DNA from: Allomyces arbusculus | Lineage: Eukaryota > Blastocladiomycota > Blastocladiomycetes > Blastocladiales > Blastocladiaceae | DNA length: 64,000 nt | Assembly: GCA_027604705.1 (NCBI GenBank) | Contig: JADHYV010000014.1 | Location: 310,001-374,000 of the forward strand | Direction: 5' to 3' | In this document: positions 1 to 10,493 of the stretch, piece after piece | Numbering within the stretch: the stretch's first letter is position 1 | Layout of the letters: the number at the start of each line of letters is the position of its first letter | Position numbers and translations under genes: made by a program | The notes under the pieces: generated by a model | Told to the model about the DNA's origin: nothing | What the model saw: only the letters and a program-made list of their open reading frames with translations | Databases searched by the model: none

Positions 1-415
1 GTCAGTCGCCATTGCACGGCGATCGCGGCGAGCTCAAGGACGAGGACGGGCAGACTGATGGGTGGAGGTGAGCATCGCGCACATCGTACTACAGGGTGGA
101 GAGCGGCGCGTACCTCGTCCACAGAAAAATGTACCACAACACGCGGTAGTCCATGCGCGGCTGCATCGTATACGCGAGCAACCACAGCGCGCCGAGCGCG
201 TGGTCGATAATATCTAGTGTGTCGACACGGTCAGTTGCGGATGCTGTTGCGCACGCGCACATGGCCCAGACGTACAAAATAGATTGACGAGTGGCCGGAA
301 CACGGTCACGCCCGTGAAAACGCCAGCGAAATTGACGAGCGGGCCAAAGGCGATGAGAACATGCGCACTGATGGCTCTATTTTTGGTGTGGATGAGCGGG
401 ACTTACAACGACCGG
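1..415 (-). CDS. Polytopic membrane protein, 3' part of a gene running off the window
   Basis: Three pieces of minus-strand coding sequence can be joined through good introns: an exon ending at 276, an exon at 213-114, and an exon from 54 to the window edge. The introns (275-214 and 113-55, about 60 bases each) have GTACGT and GTACGC donors and CTAG/CAG acceptors. The joined reading has no stop and is strongly hydrophobic, with about three membrane segments carrying the motifs FGPLVNFAGVF, HALGALWLLAY and TSLPVLVLELAAIAV. The 5' part upstream of about 415 is not resolved; several short open stretches up to about 930 may hold further exons. I do not recognise the family, and no catalytic motif is visible. 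That it is a real coding sequence is fairly secure from splicing plus hydrophobicity; its role is unknown. Confidence 0.5.
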
Positions 416-1080
416 TTAGCGGGTCGTCAACGTACGCGGTATCAGCGGCAGAGTGCTCGGCTGCCGTGTACACGGCCGACAGCGCAGCGACGACGTGTGG
501 GTCCTAAATGGAATGATCGGCGATTGTTGAGCGCTCTGGGCGTTCTCCACCCGACCACGACAGTTGGAATGAGGTCGAGCGTACTCGGCTGGCCAGGCAC
601 GTCAGGGACGAGACGGTGAGCCCGACCGCGGTCAGGAACCGCAGGGAGAGAAGACTCGCCATTTTTCGATTTTTTCTCTTTCAAATGCGAGGACTCGTCC
701 CAACCACCATCGTTTTGATTGAGCGAACGAAAGTGCTGACTTGATTGCAGTGTTCTGCAGCACGTGAGCGCGAAGGGAGTGCTCATCACAATCGCAGCCA
801 AATCGGTCTCGCCATTTCGGGTATCGATCCACCCATGCACGCGAGGATGCCCGTGAACCTGCGTGCTCTCCACATAAATCTGGCGAGGGGTGGTCGGCAG
901 GCGGCGCTGCGCTCTCGGGCATGGCACAGGTCCTTACCTCATCCGCCTGAACCTGGTGGAATGTCGAAACTGGCGCTGCCGCTGGCTCATTTGCGCACTC
1001 GCTGCGCTTGTTTTTCTTTTGTACTGACCTCACCGTATTGTTCTTCTTTTCTACTGACCGCATCGTACGCTAGACGGAAA
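416..1080. other. No resolved gene; possible upstream exons of the membrane-protein gene
   Basis: Minus-strand open stretches occur at 442-927 and 632-1063, but none has a clear start, domain or matching splice frame. One segment near 750-880 reads like a soluble extracellular part and could belong to the gene at 1-415. I cannot join it with confidence. Confidence 0.25.
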
Positions 1081-1620
1081 TGCTGTTGGTGGCTCTTCTA
1101 GGCCAGCTCAAACAGCTTATGTTGCTGCCGCTGCTGGATGCACCAGTCGGAAATGGCGACGCTCAAGCGCCGTATTTGAAGCAGCAATCCGCGTTCCGCA
1201 CTCGGGACGTTTGCGCTCAGCATTGCCGTTTCCAGCAAGAGCATTAACGGCCTGCTTCAGCCGACACTCCCGCGCTTTCAGTCATTCATCAAGTCGCAGA
1301 CCACCGCCGCCATGACGCCGCAGCTTCTGATGTCGATTGCTGACGTGTCGTACTCGAGTCGGTCGAGCTCAACTACCTCTTATACCCAGACGAGCTAGCA
1401 GTTGGACGTGTTCGCGCAGTTCCTTACCAAGCGCGCCAGTTGCGGCACCTTGTCATGTTCCATCAGCACAGCCAAGCGCACATCGATCCTGGAATATACG
1501 TGCCTGCATACGCATATGCATGGGGGATGGCGAATGGACCATGTCTGGCGCGGGATGGCCGACGTGCTCACTTTTTGCGGCCGCCACGGCAGACTTCGCT
1601 GCAATAGCCGTGACTAAATG
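1081..1620 (+). pseudogene. Possible decayed or intron-disrupted host coding sequence
   Basis: The plus strand shows protein-like segments in changing frames: a leucine-rich stretch from 1080 (motifs LLGQLKQLMLLPLLDAP), then a different frame from about 1208 (ALSIAVSSKSINGLLQP, QLLMSIADVSYSS), then others from about 1350 to 1610. The frame changes lack convincing intron boundaries. The simplest readings are an old broken gene or a multi-exon gene whose introns I cannot place. No family is recognised. Codon use is less GC-biased than in the secure genes nearby. Confidence 0.2.
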
Positions 1621-2146
1621 ACAAGAGAGCAGGGGCTCAGGCGCGTCTCAGGTCTGGTCTGATGGAATAGTTGATTGGCTCTCGAGCATGCAATGGTGTT
1701 CTGGAGTAGTCGAACTTTTCATCGTTCGTCAAAGTACTTGTTGCCGGCCATGCCTGCTGATGCATGAAATGGATGGGATGCGATCGTGAATTGTTGGTAT
1801 TTGGGCTGTGCAGATCATTTTCTGTCGTTTGCTGGCTTTATTGTTTCCCACCCCTCACCCGCGCTTGTAACATTGTGATACACCACGAGCGTGCATTGTT
1901 GAGGGAAGCAAAACTGACTCTGCACTCCACATGCACTTGTTCTCTCCGTGATCGCTACGACATCGCTATTTTGATTGACAGGGAGCAATGCACTGTGAAC
2001 GCACGAACGCAAAGGCTCCCACATTGCAGCATGAACACACTACTCCCAAAACTGTGATGCGGCAATCAGAGATTCAGCTGCGGAAATATGACCTTTGCCG
2101 TCCACAATCTATTCCACCAAAATATCGCCCATCCATCCCACCCTCG
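1621..2146. other. Gene-free stretch downstream of the P2X gene
   Basis: Somewhat AT-richer than the flanking coding DNA. It follows the stop of the minus-strand P2X gene, so it should hold that gene's 3' UTR. I see no convincing gene. Confidence 0.3.
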
Positions 2147-4143
2147 TCACGGCCCCGGATGCACGCGGTCCCCCACCTCGATCCCCTTGGCCAAGGGCGA
2201 CCCGGCGGGCGTCGCCGCATTCACGAGCGTCGATGGCCGACTCCTGCTCCCGACCGCGCTCCCGACCATTCCAACCGAGCTGACCGCACTCGACTCGCCT
2301 CCCAGCACGCTCGACGTCGGCGACGTCTCGCTCACGGAAATCGAACCCGTTGCCACACTCCCGGGTTTCGGGATCAGAACACTTCGTGCCGCGAGAGGGG
2401 ACGGTGCCGAGAGTGGCGGCGCTGACGCGGCGCGCACCGGCGGCGAGAGCACGCTGTGGTGGTGCCGTGGGTGCGTGTGGTCGTGTGTGGACCGCAGAAT
2501 CGAAAAGTCCTCGGTGATGTCGTACTTGTAGCTGCGGTAGGTGTCTCTTTCAGAGAGGAGATAGAGCATAACAATTTCCACGAGCATCACGGCGAGTCGG
2601 AAGAGGGCGAGGGACGCGACGAGGCTGGTGAGGACGGCGATGAGCTCGAATTCTGTGACGAAAGCGAAAGGGCTTGGTGAGACGATGGTCGTGAAGTGGG
2701 GGAGGGTGGGGATCAATACGCACCACCGACTTTGCCGGTCTGGACAAACTTGATGCGGATGCCGTGCCGCGACCATTGTTGCAGGATTGGCGTGGTGCCA
2801 TTGCCTGGGACTTGGATCATGGAGACTTGCTGTCGTCATCTATCGCGTGAGCGGTGACCCAACAAAAAGAACTTGGCCAAAAACGATCCACAAAATATCG
2901 TACCTTGGCTTCGGCGCCCGTCATTGTCGAGATGCGGTAATTGTAGCGAATTACGCGAGGGTGAAACAGTTCGTTGGCGTACTCGACCATGACTAGCGTG
3001 ATACGATCGGTCAGCCCAACCATCCCCCTCTCAAACACCGAATCCGCATTACGTACCAATCACGACCACGCCGCTATGCCGTAACGTCTCGCCCGGGTAT
3101 GCCGACGGAGACACCGACGGCGCGTCGAGCGACGTGATCCCGGCCGCGTTCAGCACGTCGCGCACTATACACAATTACCACCACCGCCATGATCAAATTG
3201 ACCCCTCCACAACCGGTGGAGAAGCATCCACGCACCCGTGAAAATATCCCCAGCAATATTCGCCGGCCGTACGACTACGGGCGCGCCCTTCAACTCACGC
3301 GCAAACGCCTGCTGCTCGTCGTGCGAGATATTGCTCGGCACGTACGCGCGAATCGGCATGCCGCTCGAGTCCATCATGATGCCCTTCAAGTCGCCATTGC
3401 GCGAGGAAATGTCGGTCTTGTACCCGCGCACCGTGTGCTCGACCATAATCTAGAGAGAGAGAGAGAGCGAGGATCAGCTTGCTCGTACAAACCGTGTTCC
3501 CTCACCGCGATACGCACCGTGTAGTCCTCGACCGCCGCCGCGTAATACAGCGCCGTGCCCGCCTTCGGGAACTGCGGTAAGCACGCCGGGTCGAGAGTCA
3601 GTCCTGGTGGGGTGCCCGGCGGGACAACGCACGAGTCCGGGACGGCCGACGCGTTGGTGACTGCGATTCGCGTCGTGATGAACATGGCGGCTTCCTCTTG
3701 CTGCGGCATGACCTGGCCGGCGGTCAGGAACACGCATGGCGCCTTGTCTGGGTTGGTCCGGCAGTAGTCGGGCGTGGTCAGGTTGGGAGGCGGGAGAATG
3801 GTCGTGCGCACGGATCCTGGAGGAGAACGCGAGTGTGAGCGAAGGCTCAGGGCCGGTGGAGAAGGGGCAGGACAGACCTCCAGTCACTTCCTCGGTCGAC
3901 AGGTAGAGCTGCTTGACGATGATTGTTGCCACGATGTAGCCCATGATGCCCAGAATGAGGATGTAATGCAGCAAGCCGAGCCTCCTGTCGCGGACCTGGT
4001 CAAATCGTTCGTGAAAGGTCAGCGACAGGTCCACCAACTCGGATCGGGCCGCACCACGAGCATCTTCGAGCGAGCTGTACCTTGACGGTCTTGAACGTGT
4101 TGTAAGCAAAGATCTCATCGAGATCACAGCTCCTCGACTTCAT
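2147..4143 (-). CDS. P2X-type ligand-gated cation channel
   Basis: Homolog of P2X receptors, trimeric ATP-gated channels with two membrane helices per subunit. Eight exons (4143-4081, 3995-3878, 3816-3506, 3449-3236, 3164-3057, 2992-2904, 2829-2724, 2652-2147) join in frame to 504 residues. The N-terminus carries the YxTxK-type motif (YNTFK) before VRDRRLGLLHY and helix 1. The ectodomain has QQEEAAMFITTRIAVT, matching the P2X segment around PAQEENxLFIxTN, then VEDYTVRI, VRDVLNAAG and RYNYRI. The pre-TM2 motif HGIRIKFVQTGKVGEFELI matches AYGIRFDxxVxGxAGKF, followed by helix 2 and a Ser/Pro-rich cytosolic tail of about 120 residues. The usual KxKG lysines after helix 1 and the NFR motif are not seen, so classical ATP binding is doubtful. 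P2X receptors are known from Allomyces. It probably acts in the plasma or vacuolar membrane. Family assignment is very secure. Confidence 0.9.
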
Positions 4144-5307
4144 GGTTGCAAAACAGTGAGAGCAATTGGGTCAAACTACAGACTGGGATGAGCGAGGAGA
4201 GCGGACCACCGCATGCATCAGTTCGTCGGTTCTTGTTACGCCCCCCATATCCGTCGAGTTGGGCACGCGCGTCGCCACTTGTTTCGCCATCAAGTCAGCA
4301 ACGCGCATCTTCTGGCGCACGTTTCAAGGCGGAGGTCGGTCGTGCATCAGCACGCGTTCCTCCACAAGCACCATGCTTGGTGGACGGACAGCAGCACCAC
4401 TCAAGTGTGCAGAACTCCATTCGCGCGAAGCGTTGTGCAGCCCTCCGCGACGGCATGTCCGATGGGGAACTGTTGGCCCGTTTTCAAAATCTTGACGGAT
4501 CCGTGGCATCCCTCCCGCGGTGCGAGTGAAGGCCTGCTCAAATCAAGTCCATGGTCATGTTGGTCGGTCGTGAAAGAAGCAATCGCTGATCTTTGGATTG
4601 ACCGGCACCTGGCGCATGTCGAAGGGCATCGCGAACCGGTGCGCGCATCGCTCGTGTCGAGCAAAAATATCTGCGCAACCTTTGGTTGCATGGTTACAGT
4701 CCGTCGATTGATACACACTTGCCGCAAGGACTCGGGGCGATGGAGCACGGAAATGGACAGGAGAGCGCGATCAAAGTGCGTGTGCTCGCGCTCGACACTC
4801 ACCAAGACAGTGGCTGCAGGCAGTCGAATGCTGGCTGAGATTCCACCACCATCGACCGTGGAATACGTGGTGGTTGTTTCTTGAAACTCCCCCGGCATGG
4901 CCCACGCGTGCGCCATCCATGTTCGCGGCGGGCGCCAAGAACGGGCCGCGGTACGTGGGCACTTCGCTTTTGGGGGAACTCGACGTGTGGCGAGCAAGTA
5001 CAACAATTGCAAGTTGCGGACGTTACACCTTGCCATGATGCAGTCGGCTAGCAGCGCGCCGGCTCCGTGGTTCGAACAGGCGGCCTGCCGGTGGCGCCCG
5101 GCTTTGCGAGGCGCTGAGGGTGGCGCAGTTCGTAGTCATGCGAAACTCGCGTGTCGCACGTGTCGCAGCCCCACCACCGTGTGTGCGGCGCGATCGACGT
5201 TGCCATCAGTGCCGCCACGATCGCGGTGTTCCTCCGGTTGATCCTTCACGACGACGAGGACGACGACGCCACCACGCTCGGCAACGCCCACCGCATCGAG
5301 ACCAAGA
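4144..5307. other. Gap with coding-like fragments but no resolved gene
   Basis: Between the divergent P2X and HAD genes. Open stretches exist on both strands (plus 4213-4884, minus 4401-5036), and short runs look protein-like, for example a plus-strand piece near 4665-4830 containing LRNLWLHGYSPSID and IKVRVLALDTHQD. I cannot join them through introns and recognise no family. The interval should also hold both promoters. A decayed gene or a small intron-rich gene are both possible. Confidence 0.25.
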
Positions 5308-6286
5308 ATGGATCTGCACGCCAAGATGGAACACGCTCCCACCGACCACCAGCCTGCTGCTGCAACCAGCTTTCCATCCGCAACATCGACCATGCCCGTC
5401 CCAACCGTCGCCGCTGCAGCAGCGCGCGCCGGCGTCAGCGCCGCAAGGTCCCTGTCCACGTCCACCCTGCCGCAGGGCATGCTGCATATTGCGCGGACAC
5501 CCGCGGCGGGCCGGATCGCGGGCCGCACCGTGCGCGGGATCGTGTTCGAGTAAGTATCAACCGCGCGTGCCGGTTTCAACTTGAACCCTCTTCGCCGCTC
5601 TCGTCGCAGTACTGACGTCGGTGTAGCATGGACGGCACCCTGACCGTGCCCGTGCTCGACTTTGCGCTCATGCGCACGCGCCTGTCCCTTTCTGCAACCG
5701 ACGACATTCTCGCACACGTGCACGCCCTCCCCGAGTCCTCCCCCGTGCGGATCCGCGCCGAGACGATCATTCGCGAAATGGAGCACGAGGCGATGCTCGC
5801 CATGGAAATGGCGCCCGGGTACCACGCGCTCATGCAGTTCCTCGAGACCGCGCGGATCCCAAAAGCCATTTTGACGCGCAACAACATGGACCCGGTGGAC
5901 CACCTGTTGCAGCACCATGCGAGCGGGTACAAGTTTGACCCGGTCGTGACAAGGGATACGGTCCGGCCGACAAAGCCGTTCCCAGACCCGTTGGAGTACA
6001 TTGCGCGGCTGTGGGTACGTTTGGATTTGTCGTTTCCCTGGTGGTTGGTTGTTGGTGCGGAGGGGCTAATGGGGTGGAGAGCGCGCAGAACATCCCCGCG
6101 GCCGAGATTCTCATGGTCGGCGACGGCACCGACGACGTCAAGTGCGCGCAGGCCGCGGGCGCCATGGCATGTTACGTGCACACGATCGATAACGGCGCAC
6201 ACCATGCGCTGGTTGACCCGGATACGCGGATCGAGCATCTCGACGAGTTGCGCGCTCTGCTGCGGCTTGTGGCAGACGACGAGTAG
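5308..6286 (+). CDS. HAD-superfamily hydrolase (phosphatase), possibly organellar
   Basis: Three exons (5308-5549, 5627-6014, 6089-6286) encode 275 residues; introns use GTAAGT and GTACGT donors. All four HAD motifs are present: motif I DMDGTL with the nucleophile Asp and the acid/base Asp, motif II ILTRNN, motif III lysine in RPTKPFPDP, and motif IV VGDGTDDVKCAQAAG with the metal-binding acids. The cap between motifs I and II is a small helical C1-type cap. This layout fits phosphoglycolate-phosphatase-like or fungal YOR131C-like enzymes acting on small phosphate esters; the substrate cannot be told from sequence. The N-terminus before motif I is rich in Ala, Arg and Ser (AARAGVSAARSLSTS), like a mitochondrial presequence, and the third Met of exon 1 could be the true start. 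An AATAAA lies about 85 bases after the stop. Confidence 0.88.
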
Positions 6287-6370
6287 GAACGGTGGAGAGC
6301 GTTCGATGCCTTCTTTGTCATTGATTGAACGGAAGACGGGAACTTTGTCACGGCTGGCTGGATTGTAGAA

Positions 6371-6376
6371 AATAAA
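6371..6376 (+). terminator. Poly(A) signal AATAAA of the HAD gene
   Basis: Canonical AATAAA about 85 bases downstream of the HAD stop codon and before the convergent F-box gene's stop at 6444. Spacing fits a short 3' UTR. Confidence 0.5.
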
Positions 6377-6443
6377 ATACATAATACCCAGATCTGTACT
6401 CGAAAATACTCTGGCCGTCATTGTCCACCGCGCTGCACATCCG

Positions 6444-9038
6444 TCACCGCAACACGTTTCCCCCGCGGCTCCTCCTCCCGCGCACCGACGGCGAACTCGG
6501 TCCCGGCGACGACGACATCACCTCCCTTGGCACGAGCGGCGCGACTCCGACCTCCACCCCCTCCCTCAACTTCTCCCCCCTCTCGATCTCCCTGCGAATA
6601 TGATGCACCGCGTGCGCCCCAAGCGAACAAAACGCCCACCCAGCCTCAATCTCCTCATACAGCAACAGTGGCCCGATCCCGGCCGTCACCGACCGCGCTC
6701 CGGACTTCCCCCTTGCAAACGCCGACTGGTACGTGTGAAACACCATGTTCTCGCCCGCCAATAACGGCAACGACATCCACGCCACCGACTTGAGCGACCT
6801 TGGGCCGCGCTCGATCAGGTGGTGCACGTGCAGTGCCATTTCTGCGTACGCCGCGTGCGGCGCGACAGCGCGCGCCGCCCGCCGTTGGCTGGAGGCGGCC
6901 GTGGCCAGCGTGTCCGGGTGCGACCCCGGCGGCGGGTGGCCCGGCGGCGGACCCGGGAGCGCGAGCCCGACGGTCACGTGCTCGAGCGATTCGAGTGCGG
7001 CGAAGTCGCGCAAGTGTTTCAGCGACGGGGAGACGAGGAGCGAGGGGAGGTTCAGGACGCGCACATTGGGCGCAGCCTCGATCAGGGCAGAGGTCCATGC
7101 GCCGTCGAGTGCCGGGTAAGGGGCCGACGGGATCGGCGTGGGGACCGCCGCCGCGTGCGAGAGGAGCTGGTGCGGTGTGGGGCCCACGGGCATCCGCATC
7201 CACGGCATCGCGTCGGCGCCGGCGAATGGTAACACGGGCATGGCCGGGCTCGGGAAGTGCCATGCGGATTGCAGGTCGATTTGGACCGTGTGGTCCGAGA
7301 CGGTCGCGGCCATGACTGCGATCACCGCCGGGTGCGCGAGGGTCGTCGCGACGGGCGGTAGCCACAGGGTCAGCCGGTGAATGCGCATGGCGTCGCGGTG
7401 CGGCGCGAGAACGGCAGGGAGCGACGTGAAGTACCGCGAACGCGAGTACTCGGAGGACGGGTACAGTTCGAGGTGTCGCCAGCAGTTTTCGGGCAATGAG
7501 GTGAAAAAATCGACGAGGAACCGGGCCAGGGACCCGGATTGCGAGACCGAGTCGTCGGGCGGGATCAGGTGGCACCGGCGCAACTGCGTGAGTTTTGGTG
7601 CCGCGGCGGCGAGCGGGGCCAAGGTCGCGGCCGTGGCCGCGTTCTGCACGGTCAGCGACAGCGTTTGCAGGTCCGGTAAACTGCGCAGGAACGTGGTCAG
7701 GAACTCGGTTTCGGCAGGTGCCGTTAAATGGCACGTGAACCGCACGTCCTTGATCGCGTGGTGCCATGTCGCACCGTCTGTCTCGACCAAGTCGGCCAAG
7801 GGTTTAAAAAACGGCTGCGCGGCATCTATATGCAACCGCTCCAGGTGCGCAAACTGTGCGGCAACCAACTCCATGAACGGTTTCGGGAACCGGCGGCGGT
7901 ACTTTTCCATGGCCGCGTTCACGACGAGCGCCTTGATGGTCGGCGCGTCCTCGAGCCAATTGCGCGCGCGGTGCCTGTCAAGCACGAGATCGAGCGACGT
8001 GATCAGAGTGAGTGGTGCCGGCGGTGGGGTGCCGGCGTCCCGGCCAGCACGACGCAACCACTCGCCTGGGTGCGCTGACGTGGGCGTGCACACCCACTGC
8101 GCGTAATCGGCACCGACCGCGTGGGTTCCGGGCTCGGTGAGCATCAGGGCGAGGCGTTCGTCGGCGACCATGCGTTCCCAGGCGCCGGGTTGGTGCACGT
8201 CCCACGGGTCGGCCCAGAGGCACGGACCGACCTGGTCAAAGAGAGTGCGCGAGCACCGGGCGAGTGCTGACAGGGTTGCGCGACGACGGAGGAACCGCGC
8301 GACACGACGCAGGACCGGGGTCGGGAGTGTTTCCAAGCACGGAGGGGCCACGTTCTCCTGGGCCCCGTCCTGCGACGAGGCGACGGACACGACTGAGCTC
8401 GCGCGTTTGGCGACAGCGGGCGGCGACGTCTTGGCGGGCGATGGCGGCCAATCTGGCTGCTCGTCCTGCTTTTCGGCGACGGCAACAGCATTTCGCTTGC
8501 GCGAAACGCTGCGCGTACTCGGTTGAGCAGCACGCGGCGCGAGCGGGACACGGCGGCGCGCGGCAATGCGTGCGCCCGGCTGGTACTTTGCGGGCGTCTT
8601 GCCTGCGTCCGGGTGCTCGTTGCGCTTGGCGCGCAGGGCGGGCACGGCCGCGTTAAAGGGGTCGTGCACGTCGGGCTCGTCAAAGTCGAGTTCGAGCGAG
8701 ACGGGTGGGCGCGAGGTAGAAGCGCGCGTGGGGGCGGCCGTGCGCTGTTTGCGGCGCGGGTGCTCGTCGACAGCGTCCTTGGCGTCCTTGGTAGGTGCCG
8801 GCAGGGTGGGGGAGCGCGGGCGCTTGCGCGAGCGCAGGCCGGTGACGGCGATGGACGAGGAGGTGGACGAAGCCATGGTAGTTGTTGTTGTCGCGTTGGC
8901 GGTGGTCAAGTCGGCTGGTTTGCTGAGTGCATCGGGCATGGCGTCGGGCGGAGGAGACTGCACTTGCGCGGGCGCCAGGGCCTTGGCCTTGGCCGTGGCG
9001 GCGGCGCGCTTGGTGCGTGCTTGCAGCCGAGGCGGCAT
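6444..9038 (-). CDS. F-box domain protein with a long disordered N-terminus
   Basis: A single exon of 864 residues from the Met at 9038. The open frame continues 92 codons further upstream, but that part is low-complexity and basic, and the MPPRLQARTKR start is followed by typical disordered sequence. Residues 1-230 are Ala/Pro/Arg/Ser-rich with nuclear-type basic clusters (RSRKRPRSP). An F-box-like segment lies at about 233-280 (CLETLPTPVLRRVARFLRRR, then ALARCSRTLFDQVGPCLW), the part that would bind Skp1 in an SCF ubiquitin ligase. The rest is leucine-rich with repeated LxxLxxLxL stretches (FLRSLPDLQTLSLTV, LRVLNLPSLLVSPSLKHL), suggesting an irregular leucine-rich-repeat substrate domain. 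The tail is Gly/Ser/Arg-rich. The target is unknown. It converges with the HAD gene, with 157 bases between the stops. Confidence 0.75.
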   Translation of the reverse strand: MPPRLQARTKRAAATAKAKALAPAQVQSPPPDAMPDALSKPADLTTANATTTTTMASSTSSSIAVTGLRSRKRPRSPTLPAPTKDAKDAVDEHPRRKQRTAAPTRASTSRPPVSLELDFDEPDVHDPFNAAVPALRAKRNEHPDAGKTPAKYQPGARIAARRRVPLAPRAAQPSTRSVSRKRNAVAVAEKQDEQPDWPPSPAKTSPPAVAKRASSVVSVASSQDGAQENVAPPCLETLPTPVLRRVARFLRRRATLSALARCSRTLFDQVGPCLWADPWDVHQPGAWERMVADERLALMLTEPGTHAVGADYAQWVCTPTSAHPGEWLRRAGRDAGTPPPAPLTLITSLDLVLDRHRARNWLEDAPTIKALVVNAAMEKYRRRFPKPFMELVAAQFAHLERLHIDAAQPFFKPLADLVETDGATWHHAIKDVRFTCHLTAPAETEFLTTFLRSLPDLQTLSLTVQNAATAATLAPLAAAAPKLTQLRRCHLIPPDDSVSQSGSLARFLVDFFTSLPENCWRHLELYPSSEYSRSRYFTSLPAVLAPHRDAMRIHRLTLWLPPVATTLAHPAVIAVMAATVSDHTVQIDLQSAWHFPSPAMPVLPFAGADAMPWMRMPVGPTPHQLLSHAAAVPTPIPSAPYPALDGAWTSALIEAAPNVRVLNLPSLLVSPSLKHLRDFAALESLEHVTVGLALPGPPPGHPPPGSHPDTLATAASSQRRAARAVAPHAAYAEMALHVHHLIERGPRSLKSVAWMSLPLLAGENMVFHTYQSAFARGKSGARSVTAGIGPLLLYEEIEAGWAFCSLGAHAVHHIRREIERGEKLREGVEVGVAPLVPREVMSSSPGPSSPSVRGRRSRGGNVLR

Positions 9039-9587
9039 GGGCGGGCTGTGGTGCTGGCCGGAGCGGTTGGCCCAGACTCGCAGGCACTTGGTGGTGTGTT
9101 CAGCGAGGACGCGGCGCGCACGGAGGCACGTGGGGGCGTGGGAGCCGACGGGGCGGTGGTGCGTGCAGCGCCTGATGCGGTGCGGGAGGTGCTGGTCGAT
9201 GCGGCTGGCGGTGCTCGTCGTCGTCTTCGTCGTCGTCGCCTCGCCGTCGCGGTGGGCGTGGCCGGCTTTGGTCGGCTGCTCGTCTCGCCGACCTGCCACC
9301 GACAGGTGTGACACCTGTCTTTGCGCGTACCGCCGCCCGGGACGCGAATTCGACCACCAAGTAGTGACTCCCTCGCGACCGCCCTGCTGCCCATGACCTT
9401 CGGCAGCCGGCTGTCACGCGCTCCGTCTCCTCTGCCCCGATCCGCCGCGACCACGGCCACGGCTGCCGACGCGCGAGGACGAGAGCGCGCCCGAGGCCTG
9501 GAGCGGAGGACACTATGTCGAAGAACAGCTTTGTTGCACAACATGGAGGCCACGCCCAACAAAACACGCCCCAGCACGCCCGCATCC
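9039..9587. other. Promoter of the F-box gene and 3' end of the glyoxalase II gene
   Basis: Both flanking genes are on the minus strand. The first 276 bases are open in the F-box frame, so an upstream start cannot be excluded. No other gene is visible. Confidence 0.4.
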
Positions 9588-10493
9588 TCAGAACTCGTTC
9601 TTCATCTCGCGCAGCTTGCCCATGACGGCCACCGCGTCCGTCTCACCCGTCGCCTGTTGCACGCTCACCTCGCCCGTCCGCATGAACGGGTTCGTCTGCA
9701 ACTCCTCGCCAATCGTGCCGGGCACCGACACGGCATGCTCTTGACCCCACTTGATCCGCCGCGCAATCTCCTGATTCCCTGGCTCCACGTGCTGCGCAAA
9801 CGCCAAGTTACTGCTCGTGTACTCGTGCCCGCAATACACCTTCGTATCAGCGGGCAACTGCGCGAGCTTGCTCAGGCTCGCGTGCATTTCCGCAGCCGTA
9901 CCCTCAAAGAACCGGCCGCACCCGGCCAAGAACAGCGTGTCGCCCGTGAACACGGCATGTTGGTCAGTGCCGTGCGTGCAGTAGTAGCTGATGGATCCCG
10001 TCGTGTGGCACGGCGTTGCGATCGCACGGACCTGGATGGTGCCGACAGAGAGGGTGGCGCCGTCGCTGATTTTCTGCGTGAGCGCGCCGATGCGGTCGTC
10101 GCCGCCGACGACGCGCGTCTTCAGGTGCGGGAAGAGCGAGACGAATTCCGGGTTGCCGCCGGCGTGGTCCCAGTGGTGGTGCGTCGTGCTGTGTTGGTGC
10201 ACGCATGGGTCAGTCGCGCTGGAACACGGTGTGGAAACGCGGAGTCAGTACGCACAGCAGGAACTGCACGTCAACGCCGAGCTCGCGCACCTTCTCGGCG
10301 ACCTTGGCGGGCGTCGTCGGGTCGACGACGGCCGCTGTGCATGGGCGGAGAGTGCGATCAGAATCCGCCACATGATGGTGCAACTGAGGCCGCCACTCGA
10401 GCGCGAGCGCGCTTACACACCCTGCCCGGTCGTCTCGTCGACGAGCACGTAGGCGTAGTTGTCCTTGAGGCACGGCACCGGGTAGACCTTCAT
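9588..10493 (-). CDS. Hydroxyacylglutathione hydrolase (glyoxalase II)
   Basis: Three exons (10493-10421, 10334-10256, 10188-9588) join in frame to 250 residues, the usual length of cytosolic glyoxalase II. The enzyme hydrolyses S-D-lactoylglutathione to D-lactate and glutathione, the second step of methylglyoxal detoxification. The N-terminus MKVYPVPCLKDNYAYVLVD is typical. The binuclear metal site THHHWDH is created exactly across the second splice junction. Further ligands and family motifs follow: HTTGSISY, FTGDTLFLAGCGRFFEG and YCGHEYT. The C-terminal glutathione-binding region has GTIGEELQTNPFMR. There is no clear mitochondrial presequence, so a cytosolic enzyme is most likely. It is divergent from the gene at 10906 with about 410 bases between the starts. 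Confidence 0.95.

Noticed and set aside
3449-3465. A GA-repeat microsatellite in the P2X gene
   Set aside because: On the coding strand it is simply the pyrimidine tract of the intron acceptor (CTCTCTCTAG).
5120-5307. Possible N-terminal extension of the HAD protein
   Set aside because: The frames upstream of 5308 are interrupted or lack matching splice sites; the Met at 5308 already gives a presequence-like leader.
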